Of a DNA stretch of 64,000 nucleotides, positions 28,542 to 36,908 are shown piece after piece; within the stretch, counting starts at the first letter, position 1, and each line of letters begins with the position of its first letter. The DNA is from Gemmatimonadaceae bacterium (GTDB taxonomy: Bacteria > Gemmatimonadota > Gemmatimonadetes > Gemmatimonadales > Gemmatimonadaceae). The notes under the pieces were generated by a model that was not told the origin of the DNA, did no database searches, and was given only the letters and a program-made list of their open reading frames with translations. The stretch is from assembly GCA_025358925.1 (NCBI GenBank), contig JANYHT010000062.1, forward strand, positions 1 to 64,000. Reading direction: 5' to 3'. The translations under genes and the position numbers were made by a program.

Positions 28542-29423
28542 ATGAAACGACGCGACGAAACAATGGTCGGCCTTTTACTGCTGGTCGCCGTCATTGTCGG
28601 CCTTGGTGGCACGATCTGGATCGCGCGCGGCGGACTCGCGCGCTACTACGACATGTATACCCGTTTTGAATGGGGCGCGGGCGTAAAGCAAGGGCAGCCG
28701 GTGCTGCTCGCGGGTGTCGCAATCGGATTTGTGCAACAGGTGGAGCTCATTCCCGACGGCACACTCGGTGTGACGCTGCAAATCCAAAAACAGTATCGCA
28801 TTCCGACCGGCTCCACGGCGTCCGTGCAAGCCAACGGCATCTTCGGCGATCAGCTCATTGCCGTGACGCCAATTCGCGCGACAAAAACGTTTTTGCCGGA
28901 AAAGGACACCATCCCAACGGGACGGGGGACGCCCGGTACCAATGAATTGCTGGGTAAGGGCGATTCGATTGCCACCAACGTGCGCGCGCTCACGGACCGC
29001 GCGCGCGCCGAGTTTGTGGAAGGTGGTGGTATTGCCGATGCGCGGAAGACGCTCAACGATCTGACAAAACTTGTCGCATCAATCAGTGCGGTGGCGGTCG
29101 AACAGTCGAAACAACTCACACTCACGCAGCAGCAACTGCGGCGAACGATCTCGTCTGTCGACTCAACCAAAGTTGATTCGGCCGTGGTGAATTTGCGTGC
29201 GGCGTCGGCAAACTTGGAGAAACTCACGCGCTCACTCGATTCGACACGTGTGGCGGTGAATGCAACGATCGAAAAGGTCAACACTGGTCCTGGCACCGTT
29301 GGGCGATTGATGAACGACCCCGCCGTCTATCAGCGCGTGGATACGCTGTTGTTGCGTCTTGACTCACTCATTTTCGACATCAAGAAAAACCCACGCAAGT
29401 ATATCAATTTGCGGATTTTCTAA
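28542..29423 (+). CDS. mlaD: MlaD-type MCE-domain lipid-binding protein
   Basis: 293 residues. An N-terminal anchor helix ('MVGLLLLVAVIVGLGGTIWI') leads into an MCE domain with 'WGAGVKQGQPVLLAGVAIGF' and 'GSTASVQANGIFGDQLIAVT', then a long helical tail (about residues 150-260) rich in Thr, Ser and Ala, likely a coiled coil that forms the periplasmic tunnel. The C-terminus ends 'IKKNPRKYINLRIF'. Works with MlaE in lipid transport. The operon order lptF-lptG-mlaE-mlaD groups two outer-membrane lipid routes. Confidence 0.93.
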   Translation: MKRRDETMVGLLLLVAVIVGLGGTIWIARGGLARYYDMYTRFEWGAGVKQGQPVLLAGVAIGFVQQVELIPDGTLGVTLQIQKQYRIPTGSTASVQANGIFGDQLIAVTPIRATKTFLPEKDTIPTGRGTPGTNELLGKGDSIATNVRALTDRARAEFVEGGGIADARKTLNDLTKLVASISAVAVEQSKQLTLTQQQLRRTISSVDSTKVDSAVVNLRAASANLEKLTRSLDSTRVAVNATIEKVNTGPGTVGRLMNDPAVYQRVDTLLLRLDSLIFDIKKNPRKYINLRIF

Positions 29424-29543
29424 ACACACCTGTAGATGAAAAAGACAGGGGCTCGCCCGGGAATCCCGGCACACGTCACGCGAATTTAGACAGCGCGGTC
29501 GCGGGATGCATGCATGCCTTGTCAAACAGCCACGGCGCACCGT

Positions 29544-29566
29544 GAATTCGCGAATGACGCGAATTC
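29544..29566. repeat. Inverted repeat GAATTCGCG-5-CGCGAATTC
   Basis: Perfect 9-base arms at 29544-29552 and 29558-29566 with spacer AATGA. Similar CGCGAATT and TTCGCG strings recur nearby (about 29478 and 29679). It could be a protein-binding operator or a short repeat element; no function is shown. Confidence 0.5.
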
Positions 29567-29724
29567 GAACGGCGCGATAGCCGGTGGCGTCTCGGCGGCC
29601 CGCTGGCGTTGCACTCTTCTTGAATAAAAAAAGTACGATGCCGGTATCACGCGATGCAGCCGCATCCCGTTCAGACCACATTCGCGTGATTCGCGGTGAG
29701 CCCTTCCTGTTCGGCCGACATTAG

Positions 29725-29761
29725 AAAACAGCAGGCCGCGAACTGCGCGGCCTGCTGTTTT
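29725..29761. terminator. Bidirectional intrinsic terminator
   Basis: Sixteen-base arms AAAACAGCAGGCCGCG (29725-29740) and CGCGGCCTGCTGTTTT (29746-29761) pair perfectly around a 5-base loop and give U-rich ends both ways. It separates the rightward lpt-mla operon from the leftward TonB receptor gene. Confidence 0.9.
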
Positions 29762-29792
29762 CTGACAATCCCCACTGACAGCGCAGCCGCGC

Positions 29793-32700
29793 TTAGTTGA
29801 AGTTGTAACGCACGCCCAACTGCATACGCCAGACGTCTGAAATGCCAGCGGTATGCTGGTACGATGAGGACAGCAAGTTCGTGCCGACGTTACGCAGACG
29901 ATAGAGCAACGCACCGTTCGCATCTGCACCCTGCGGCAGAAGCGGCGTGTTGGACACGAGCCGCTGTCCCGAGCCCCACTTCTTGTTGAGCAAGTTGTCG
30001 AGGTTCAGAATATCGAAACGCACCGACAAGCTGTTCTTCTTGCCGCCGACGCGCGTAAAGATTTCCTGCGTCACACCTAGGTCACTGCGGAACAGAATGG
30101 GAAGGAAAACGGCGTTGCGAACCGCGTATTCGCCGCGATGCGCACTGAGGTATTTGTCCTGCGTGATGTAGCCTTCCCACGCCGTCTGTTGATCCGCAAC
30201 CGTGAAGGTACGCGCAGCCGTCGCGCAATTCGTGACAACGGCGCCCGACGTACTCACGCAGTACTGCTGAAAGTTCATCTCCGCGGCATTGCGCGGCACG
30301 TAAACCAAATCGTTACTCTGTCCGTCACCGTTGGCGTCGGCGCTGAACAAGTAGCTGGTGTTGTTTTGTGTGCGGCCTTCCGTGAAGATCGAGACGGTCG
30401 TTGAGCCAAATTTCGCGTACTCCTTCTTGTACGAAAGGGCCACAAACACGCGGTGCCCCGGCGAGAACGAGGAGAACGACACACCGGGGTTATTCGGATC
30501 GTTCGATTGACCGTTTGCACCCCAGTTCGACGCCGCCGTCGATCCTGGATCAAACGAGTTTTTCGACACACCGTACGAATATGCGGACTTCGCGAAGAAT
30601 CCGTTCGTGAACGACTTCGTGAGCGAACCAGAAATGTTATACGAATGGCCAGTGTTCACATTGCTCAGCACATACGCTGCGGCAATGTTCTTGTTGATTT
30701 GATTGGTTCCCGTTGGCCAACGCAGCCGCTGGTCTGCACCGGTAAACTTTGTTGGAGCGGCTGGCAAGTTGGCGTTGATATAGTAAGCGCCATTGACTTC
30801 GGTGTTATACAGGCCTTCCAATGTGCCGATGAAGCCCCACGGCAAGCGCTTATCGACTGCGACGTCGGTACGCCATACCTGCGTGAACTTGTAGTTCGGA
30901 TCGGAAACGTCGAGTTCGTACGACGCCGCTGGAGCACCGGTGACCGTGGTCGGCTTATACGTGTCCGGATTCGGATTGAAGGGGCGCGTGGTTGTATTCG
31001 TAAACTGATCGAAGCCCGTAAGCACACCGGTGTTGCCAAGTTGATTGGAGATCCAGACGTATGGCGGCACACCGGAGAAAACACCCGTACCACCGCGAAG
31101 GATCGTTGTCCGATCGCCCTGCACATCCCAATTAAAACCAACCCGTGGCGAGATCAGGATATTCGCGTTGGGCAACTGCCCAGAGTTGTACGAGACCGTC
31201 GCACCGGTCTGATCGCGGAAGCTGAGTGCGTTGGCCTGCGGGTTATTAAATGCCGTATTGGAGAACACCGGCAAGTCGAATCGTAGTCCAGCGGTGACTT
31301 TCAGCTTCCGCGTCACGCGCCAATCGTCTTGCAAATACGCGCCGTACGTCATCACTTCAAGCGGCTGAATTGGCAGTACGAGATTCGGAATGTTCGCGTA
31401 GCGTACTTGGAACCGATTGAGTGTGACCGGAGCCACGGTTCGGTTCGGGTTCGCGAGGTAGCCATTCGCGTCGGCGTAAAAATCCGTCAGCGAGTTGTAC
31501 ACGTACGCACTTTGTAAGCCCGGCGAAAATCCGTTGTCCGAATTGTACTTCTGCACCGTCACGCCAAACGTGACATCGTGCTTGTCGGTATACACAGAGA
31601 AATTATCTTGGAATTGCAGCGTCTTGTAGCGAAGCACGTTGTTCGGAGTAAACGGCTCCGAGCCGAACGACACGTAGTTGCTGCCGTTGTTGAGGATGTC
31701 GACGAGTGGGAATAGGCCGGCTTTCGCTTGACGGCTTTCATCGTTCTTGGTGATGCCCGCGATGATCTGATTGGACATGTTCGAGCCAATCTGTGAATTG
31801 AGCTCACCGATGTACGACTTGATGTTCTCGAGAATAGCGTATCCAGAATTCTGAAAGCTCATCGAGTTTTGGTTGTTCGTGCGCGCACCTGCGGTGTTGC
31901 CGAGCGATCCAGAGTTTGATATTGGCTGATCAGACTTTGAATTCAGTTGGCTATAGCGGAAGCTGAATTTGTTTCGATCGCTGACGTTGTAATCCAACTT
32001 CGCGATGTACCGCGTGGACGGTACTTCAAAATTGAAGGCTTGGTACGGACCAGTCGCATAGTTGAACTTGGACTGCAGGTACGTGCTCAAGGCGTCGAGG
32101 TCGGACGCCAATACGCGTGTCGTGTTTCCCGCGATGGTTTGTCCACCCGTGTTGGCCGTGAAACTCGTCGCAGGCTGTGTCAGCTGGTCGGTGTCGTAGT
32201 CCAGGAAGAAGAACAACTTGTTCCTGATGATCGGACCACTGATGTAGCCACCCGGCTGCGAAAACTTGAACGTGCCTTTGTTGAAGAACAGTCCGGCCGT
32301 GCTATCTCCCACGTATCCCTGATTGCGCGTGGTGTAATACAGCGAACCTTTGAATTCATTCGTTCCGCTCTTGGTCACCGCGTTGACGGCGGCGCCCGTG
32401 AAGCTGCCCTGTCGCACGTCGAACGGCGCGATGTTCACTTGTAACTGCTCGATGGCATCGATCGGAATCGGCGATACGCCGGTGCGTGCACCAGGCTGCG
32501 AACCCAATCCGAACGAGTTATTGAATGCCGAGCCGTCAAGCGTAAAGTTGTTCAAACGATTATCTTGCCCGGCGAACGACGAACCGGATGACTGCGGTGT
32601 AAGACGCGTGAAATCGGTAATGGTGCGACCGATGGTCGGGAATGCCGCGAGGGCCTCTTTCGTGATGGTCGTCGAGGCGCCCGTGATACGTGAACTCAAT

Positions 32701-33086
32701 GCGCCACCGGTGGCCGTCACTTGCACGCCACTCAGGGTAACAACTGCCGACTTCAGCTCGAGCGTCACGTCGGTCGAGGAACCGAGGGTCACTTCAAGCC
32801 CCGACTGTGTGTTGCGTTCGAATCCAATGGCGATTGCCGTCACCGTGTATGGTCCGCCAACACGCATGGCGGGTATCAGGAATCGACCGTCAGCGCGCGA
32901 GAGCGCCTGATACGTCGTGCCCGATGGTTGATGCACGGCAACCACGCGCGCACCGCCCATCGGTCCGTTCGTACCGCGAACGGTGCCAGTCATAGAGCCT
33001 GTGGTCACGCCCTGCGCGGACAATGCTGTCGTCGCGGTCACCGTAAAAGTCAGCAACAGCGCGAAACAGCTCAACAGCTTCTTCAT
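29793..33086 (-). CDS. Oar-like TonB-dependent receptor with carboxypeptidase-regulatory domain
   Basis: 1097 residues from the chosen ATG at 33086, which has an excellent ribosome site (GGAGG six bases upstream); the open frame to 33164 adds a non-signal extension. A Sec signal peptide ('LLSCFALLLTFTVTATTALS') is followed by a CarboxypepD-regulatory beta-sandwich ('TGTVRGTNGPMGGARVVAV'), a plug domain ('FTLDGSAFNNSFGLGSQPGA', 'QLQVNIAPFDVRQGSFTGAA') and a large barrel that ends 'RMQLGVRYNFN'. This is the Oar/OmpA-like receptor class common in Bacteroidota, Myxococcota and Gemmatimonadota; the substrate is unknown. It is monocistronic, with a strong terminator downstream. Confidence 0.92.
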   Translation of the reverse strand: MKKLLSCFALLLTFTVTATTALSAQGVTTGSMTGTVRGTNGPMGGARVVAVHQPSGTTYQALSRADGRFLIPAMRVGGPYTVTAIAIGFERNTQSGLEVTLGSSTDVTLELKSAVVTLSGVQVTATGGALSSRITGASTTITKEALAAFPTIGRTITDFTRLTPQSSGSSFAGQDNRLNNFTLDGSAFNNSFGLGSQPGARTGVSPIPIDAIEQLQVNIAPFDVRQGSFTGAAVNAVTKSGTNEFKGSLYYTTRNQGYVGDSTAGLFFNKGTFKFSQPGGYISGPIIRNKLFFFLDYDTDQLTQPATSFTANTGGQTIAGNTTRVLASDLDALSTYLQSKFNYATGPYQAFNFEVPSTRYIAKLDYNVSDRNKFSFRYSQLNSKSDQPISNSGSLGNTAGARTNNQNSMSFQNSGYAILENIKSYIGELNSQIGSNMSNQIIAGITKNDESRQAKAGLFPLVDILNNGSNYVSFGSEPFTPNNVLRYKTLQFQDNFSVYTDKHDVTFGVTVQKYNSDNGFSPGLQSAYVYNSLTDFYADANGYLANPNRTVAPVTLNRFQVRYANIPNLVLPIQPLEVMTYGAYLQDDWRVTRKLKVTAGLRFDLPVFSNTAFNNPQANALSFRDQTGATVSYNSGQLPNANILISPRVGFNWDVQGDRTTILRGGTGVFSGVPPYVWISNQLGNTGVLTGFDQFTNTTTRPFNPNPDTYKPTTVTGAPAASYELDVSDPNYKFTQVWRTDVAVDKRLPWGFIGTLEGLYNTEVNGAYYINANLPAAPTKFTGADQRLRWPTGTNQINKNIAAAYVLSNVNTGHSYNISGSLTKSFTNGFFAKSAYSYGVSKNSFDPGSTAASNWGANGQSNDPNNPGVSFSSFSPGHRVFVALSYKKEYAKFGSTTVSIFTEGRTQNNTSYLFSADANGDGQSNDLVYVPRNAAEMNFQQYCVSTSGAVVTNCATAARTFTVADQQTAWEGYITQDKYLSAHRGEYAVRNAVFLPILFRSDLGVTQEIFTRVGGKKNSLSVRFDILNLDNLLNKKWGSGQRLVSNTPLLPQGADANGALLYRLRNVGTNLLSSSYQHTAGISDVWRMQLGVRYNFN

Positions 33087-33255
33087 CCAAAACCTCCGAA
33101 AGTGGAAAAAACGCCGGTCGGACTGGCGTTCGAATTGCGCGTGGAAGTAACCGTGGTCAGGCATTGTTGGTCAAGCTGCGTGCTCTGATGTGACGGATGG
33201 GTTACGTGGCGGCCCCTTCACCTTTGGGCAACGCCTTAGACATCGGCTCACTGGA

Positions 33256-34647
33256 TCACCGTCCTCCGGGCGAGCGTACGCGTCGACCGACGGTCAGAAA
33301 GAACACGGGAATTCCCAAAGCAATCACTCCCAGCACGGCGACGGTTCCCCAGCGCTGCCCTGGGTCGACCAACGCATTGACCAGCAAAAACAGTGTAGCG
33401 AGGCAGAAAAGTGCGGGAACAGCTGGGTAGCCCGGGGTTCGCACCGGTGGATTCCAGTCTGCCCGTTTCCGGAGAGGAAATACGGCACCGACACTTAAGA
33501 TGTAGAAGACGAGCGACGCCGTCACAAAAATATCCGCCAGTTGCTCGAACGAGCGCAGCAGCACAAATCCGATGCCAATGACCGCCGCCAGCGCGATCGC
33601 GACATAGGGCGTTTTGTATCGCGGATGCACGAGCGCCACCTGTCGAAAGAACAATCCGTCGTCCGCCATAGCGAAGAAAATACGAGGTCCCGTGAGCAAC
33701 GAACCATTCACGGCGCCGAACGTAGAGAGCAACACCGTGATCGATACCAGCGTCACTCCAACGGGCCCAACCAGTTTCAATGCGACGTCCGCAGCCACGA
33801 GTCGTGCGCCGCGAATTTCGTCGACCGAGAGAACGGAGAGATAGGCGACATTCGCGAGCAGATAAATCGCAATAACACCCAACGTGCCCATCACGATGGC
33901 CCGTGGCAAATTCCGCCGCGGATCGGCCACTTCGCCGCCCACTTTAGTGAGGTCGCCCCAGCCGTCAAAGGCCCAGAGTACCGAGACCAAAGCAAGCCCA
34001 AACGCGCCCACGGAAAAACTGCCCGGTGGTGCCGCTGGCGTAAAATGCCCACCCGTTTTTGGTAGACCGAGCGCGAATGCCAGCACCACAATCAACAGGA
34101 GGCCACCGTACTTCGCGAGCGTCGTGACATTCTGGACCAACGAACCCCATTTGAGACCCAATATGTTGATGGTCGCCATAAGTGCGAGCGCAGTGGCAGC
34201 CACCCAGTGCGCGTAGGTGTCGTATGGTGCGATCGACGGATTGTAGCCGAGGCCGCGTAGTAAATATTCGCCAAACGTGAGCGAGATCGCGCCAAGTGCA
34301 GCGGCACGGATAATTACCAGTTCAGACCATCCGTATAAAAATGCGGGGAGCCGACCCCAGCCCTCGCGAATGTACACGTAGTGTCCGCCCGTTTCCGGAA
34401 GTGCGCCGGCAAGCTCCGCCAACGTAAGCGCTCCACACAGTGAAAAGATTCCGCCCGTCACCCAGACGGCGAGCAGTGGTAACGGTCCAGGCAACTTGTC
34501 GGCAATGCCGGCCGGGGATCGAAAAATACCGGAGCCAATGGTGCTGCCAACTAAGACAGCGATCGCGCTCCAGAGCCCCAAACGCCGAGGGAGCAAGGAA
34601 GCGCGCGATTGTGTGATAGGCGCTGCGTCGCGAGAAGGTGAAGACAT
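33256..34647 (-). CDS. APC-family amino-acid permease
   Basis: 463 residues. The first helix carries the family signature 'AIAVLVGSTIGSGIF', and twelve hydrophobic segments follow, including 'FSLCGALTLAELAGALPETG' (helix 2-3 loop with the conserved E-x-P) and 'LVSVLWAFDGWGDLTKVGGE' (helix 6, where Trp/Gly residues line the site). LAT/CAT-like permeases of this type exchange or import amino acids. The start at 34647 is chosen because it places the TM1 motif about 30 residues in; the frame is open to 34683. It is a single gene, convergent with nothing and divergent from the heme A operon. Confidence 0.88.
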   Translation of the reverse strand: MSSPSRDAAPITQSRASLLPRRLGLWSAIAVLVGSTIGSGIFRSPAGIADKLPGPLPLLAVWVTGGIFSLCGALTLAELAGALPETGGHYVYIREGWGRLPAFLYGWSELVIIRAAALGAISLTFGEYLLRGLGYNPSIAPYDTYAHWVAATALALMATINILGLKWGSLVQNVTTLAKYGGLLLIVVLAFALGLPKTGGHFTPAAPPGSFSVGAFGLALVSVLWAFDGWGDLTKVGGEVADPRRNLPRAIVMGTLGVIAIYLLANVAYLSVLSVDEIRGARLVAADVALKLVGPVGVTLVSITVLLSTFGAVNGSLLTGPRIFFAMADDGLFFRQVALVHPRYKTPYVAIALAAVIGIGFVLLRSFEQLADIFVTASLVFYILSVGAVFPLRKRADWNPPVRTPGYPAVPALFCLATLFLLVNALVDPGQRWGTVAVLGVIALGIPVFFLTVGRRVRSPGGR

Positions 34648-34711
34648 TGACGCAATGCTACAGTCAGGGCTCCAGTCGCGCACGGGGTCACCCTGCTACT
34701 TTTCACACATT

Positions 34712-34969
34712 ATGTCACCCGTCCTCCTCGACGTGATTTTCTGGATCTCCGTCGCCTGCTGCGCCGTCGCGCAATTGTTCATTCTTCGTGCGGTGTTCAC
34801 GGTGGTTGCGCAACCGCCGTCGGACACGGCAGACGCAACCGCTCGTGCCACGCGGTCAACCGTCCCGATGCCGAAACGGACGCTCGAAATTGCGTGGGCC
34901 ATTCTACCGTCCTTCCTCTTGGCCGCCGCGTTCGTTGCTGCGTGGCGCCAGATGCACCCCTCGTCATGA
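34712..34969 (+). CDS. Small two-helix membrane protein with COX2-like second helix
   Basis: 85 residues. The N-terminal helix is 'LLDVIFWISVACCAVAQLFI', and the second segment 'MPKRTLEIAWAILPSFLLAA' closely resembles the second transmembrane helix of cytochrome oxidase subunit II, where an 'E-x-x-W-x-x-x-P' pattern is conserved. It has no copper-binding domain. The stop overlaps the ctaA start (ATGA), so it is translated together with heme A synthase. It may be an accessory or assembly protein of the terminal oxidase; this is an inference from position and the helix motif. Confidence 0.7.
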   Translation: MSPVLLDVIFWISVACCAVAQLFILRAVFTVVAQPPSDTADATARATRSTVPMPKRTLEIAWAILPSFLLAAAFVAAWRQMHPSS

Positions 34970-35976
34970 CATCTGCACTTTCATCGCCTCCCCCCGTCGC
35001 GGTACGTCGGGCCGCCTACGTAGCACTGGTCATCGCCCTCGTACACATCATTTTCGGCGCCATCGTGCGCATCTCCGGCTCGGGCATGGGGTGCGGAGAA
35101 AATTGGCCCAAGTGCTATGGCTATTGGTTCCCGCCGTTCGACCGCATCGATCTCGTGATTGAGGTCATGCACCGGTATCTCGCGATCGCATTGTTTGCGT
35201 CCATCGCCGTGCTCGTTGCCACCGCATGGCGCTCGAGACAGCTGATGTCAGTTGGCGGTAGTGGCGGCGTGTGGAACACCGCACGACTCGCACTCGCACT
35301 CTGGTTTGCGCCGGCGTTGTTTGGCGCGGTGACGGTGTACACGGGCAATCCCGCGTGGGCCACGGTCGTGCATAAACTCTTGGCCGCATCACTCATCGCC
35401 GTACTCGCCGCCGCAACAATTCGCGCCGGTGGATTCGGCGGTTTGCGCATTCTCTCGGCACGCGGCACGACGAAAGCAGTCGGTGGAGCGACAGGCGCCG
35501 CGGTGTTGGCGCTGCTCGTGGTGATTTTGGGCGGACTGACAGCAAAGATTCCCGGAGCAGCTATTGCGTGTGCAGGATTTCCACTGTGCGGTGCTGGTTC
35601 ACTTGGCGGCGGCGCGCAACAGGTGCAGCTCACACACCGCGTGCTCGCGTATTTGTTGGTGCTGCATCTCGCATCGTTGCCCTTTGTGTTTCGCAAACGC
35701 GGCGAGCCGTTGGTCGTGTTGCGCGCCGCGTGGTTCGGGCTCGCACTAGGCGGACTGCAAGTGGTGTGGGCGGCGTGGATGGTCACCGGCGGATTTCCCG
35801 GCGTTGTGCGTTCGTTGCATCAAGCCACGGGCATTTTAATTTGGGTGACAGCGTTCACGATGACCTATCTCACTCGCATCGCCGCTGGGCGCAGTGTTGT
35901 CGCCGCGCAACGTAGCGCCGAACCATCGAGCGCTACCACATCGAGTGCGCTGATCGCCAACGTCGCGCACCGATGA
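34966..35976 (+). CDS. ctaA: Heme A synthase, Cox15/CtaA family
   Basis: 336 residues with about eight membrane helices in two repeats. The start of helix 1 and loop 'FGAIVRISGSGMGCGENWPK' is diagnostic, and four His motifs are present: 'VIEVMHRYLA', 'TVVHKLLAAS', 'QLTHRVLAYL' and 'RSLHQATGIL', the expected heme ligands. The cysteine pair 'CAGFPLCG' in the second half also fits. The enzyme oxidises the C8 methyl of heme O to make heme A for aa3-type oxidase. It overlaps the upstream small gene and the downstream ctaB (ATGA both times). Confidence 0.95.
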   Translation: MTSALSSPPPVAVRRAAYVALVIALVHIIFGAIVRISGSGMGCGENWPKCYGYWFPPFDRIDLVIEVMHRYLAIALFASIAVLVATAWRSRQLMSVGGSGGVWNTARLALALWFAPALFGAVTVYTGNPAWATVVHKLLAASLIAVLAAATIRAGGFGGLRILSARGTTKAVGGATGAAVLALLVVILGGLTAKIPGAAIACAGFPLCGAGSLGGGAQQVQLTHRVLAYLLVLHLASLPFVFRKRGEPLVVLRAAWFGLALGGLQVVWAAWMVTGGFPGVVRSLHQATGILIWVTAFTMTYLTRIAAGRSVVAAQRSAEPSSATTSSALIANVAHR

Positions 35977-36908
35977 CCGGCGTTGCGATCACACCCGACG
36001 ACGGCCAGTCGCCACGACCAAACGTGCATGTAGAACCCTCGCTGTCACGCGATCTCGTGTCGTTAACCAAGCCGCGTATCATCTCGCTGTTGTTGGTGAC
36101 GACGATCGCCCCGATGTTTGCCGCCGGCTCACCATCATTGTGGACCGTGTTGCTCGTGACGATTGGCGGCTACCTCATGGCCGGCGGTGCAAACGCCGTC
36201 AACATGTACATCGATCGCGACATTGATGACGTGATGGCCCGCACGCGCTTGCGACCCATTCCTAGTGGTCGTATGACGCCACGGCAAGTGATGGCCTTTG
36301 GTGTTGCGTGCGCGACGTTGGCGACGTGGATGCTCGCACATTTTGTGAACGTGCTTACGGCCGGTCTCGCGCTCGCCGGCTTCTATTTTTACGTCTTTAT
36401 CTACACGCGATTGCTCAAACGCACCTCACCACAAAACATCGTGATTGGCGGCGCGGCCGGCGCGTTTCCGCCGCTCGTCGGGTGGGCTGCGGTTACTGGG
36501 TCGCTCAACGTGACCGCGCTGTGTCTCTTCCTCATTGTTTTCTATTGGACGCCGCCGCACTTCTGGGCACTCGCACTCATGAAGCAGGTGGATTACGGTC
36601 GCGCACGCGTGCCAATGGCGCCGCTGGTGTGGGGTGAGCGCGAGACCATGCACCAGATGGTGTGGTACACCGTGATTCTCATCGCGGTGACGATTTTGCC
36701 CGTGCTCTTTGGCGCGTTCGGATGGATCTATCTCGCCTCGAGCGTCATCCTCAACGGGCTCTTGATGCGTGGCGTGTTGCGGATTCTCGCTGCTGCCAAG
36801 GTGGGCGCGCCGTGGAGCGGCCCGACCTGGTGGGTGTACAAGTACACGTTGCTGTATCTCGCGTTGTTGTTTCTCGCGATGGCCATTGATCGCGCCATTC
36901 TGCGGTGA
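35973..36908 (+). CDS. ctaB: Protoheme IX farnesyltransferase (heme O synthase)
   Basis: 311 residues, UbiA superfamily. The first Asp-rich motif is 'NMYIDRDIDDVMARTR' and the second region is 'FYWTPPHFWALALMKQVDYG', both standard for CtaB. About nine membrane helices are seen. It adds a farnesyl group to heme B. The start ATG overlaps the ctaA stop, and the next gene starts with a GTG overlapping its stop, so the whole set is one tightly coupled operon. Confidence 0.95.
   Translation: MTGVAITPDDGQSPRPNVHVEPSLSRDLVSLTKPRIISLLLVTTIAPMFAAGSPSLWTVLLVTIGGYLMAGGANAVNMYIDRDIDDVMARTRLRPIPSGRMTPRQVMAFGVACATLATWMLAHFVNVLTAGLALAGFYFYVFIYTRLLKRTSPQNIVIGGAAGAFPPLVGWAAVTGSLNVTALCLFLIVFYWTPPHFWALALMKQVDYGRARVPMAPLVWGERETMHQMVWYTVILIAVTILPVLFGAFGWIYLASSVILNGLLMRGVLRILAAAKVGAPWSGPTWWVYKYTLLYLALLFLAMAIDRAILR

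Larger units (their letters stand above)
29424..29792. other. Convergent intergenic region without a gene
   Basis: About 370 bases between mlaD and the TonB receptor. I see no credible coding frame. It holds a 9-base inverted repeat (29544-29566) and a strong bidirectional terminator (29725-29761). Confidence 0.7.
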
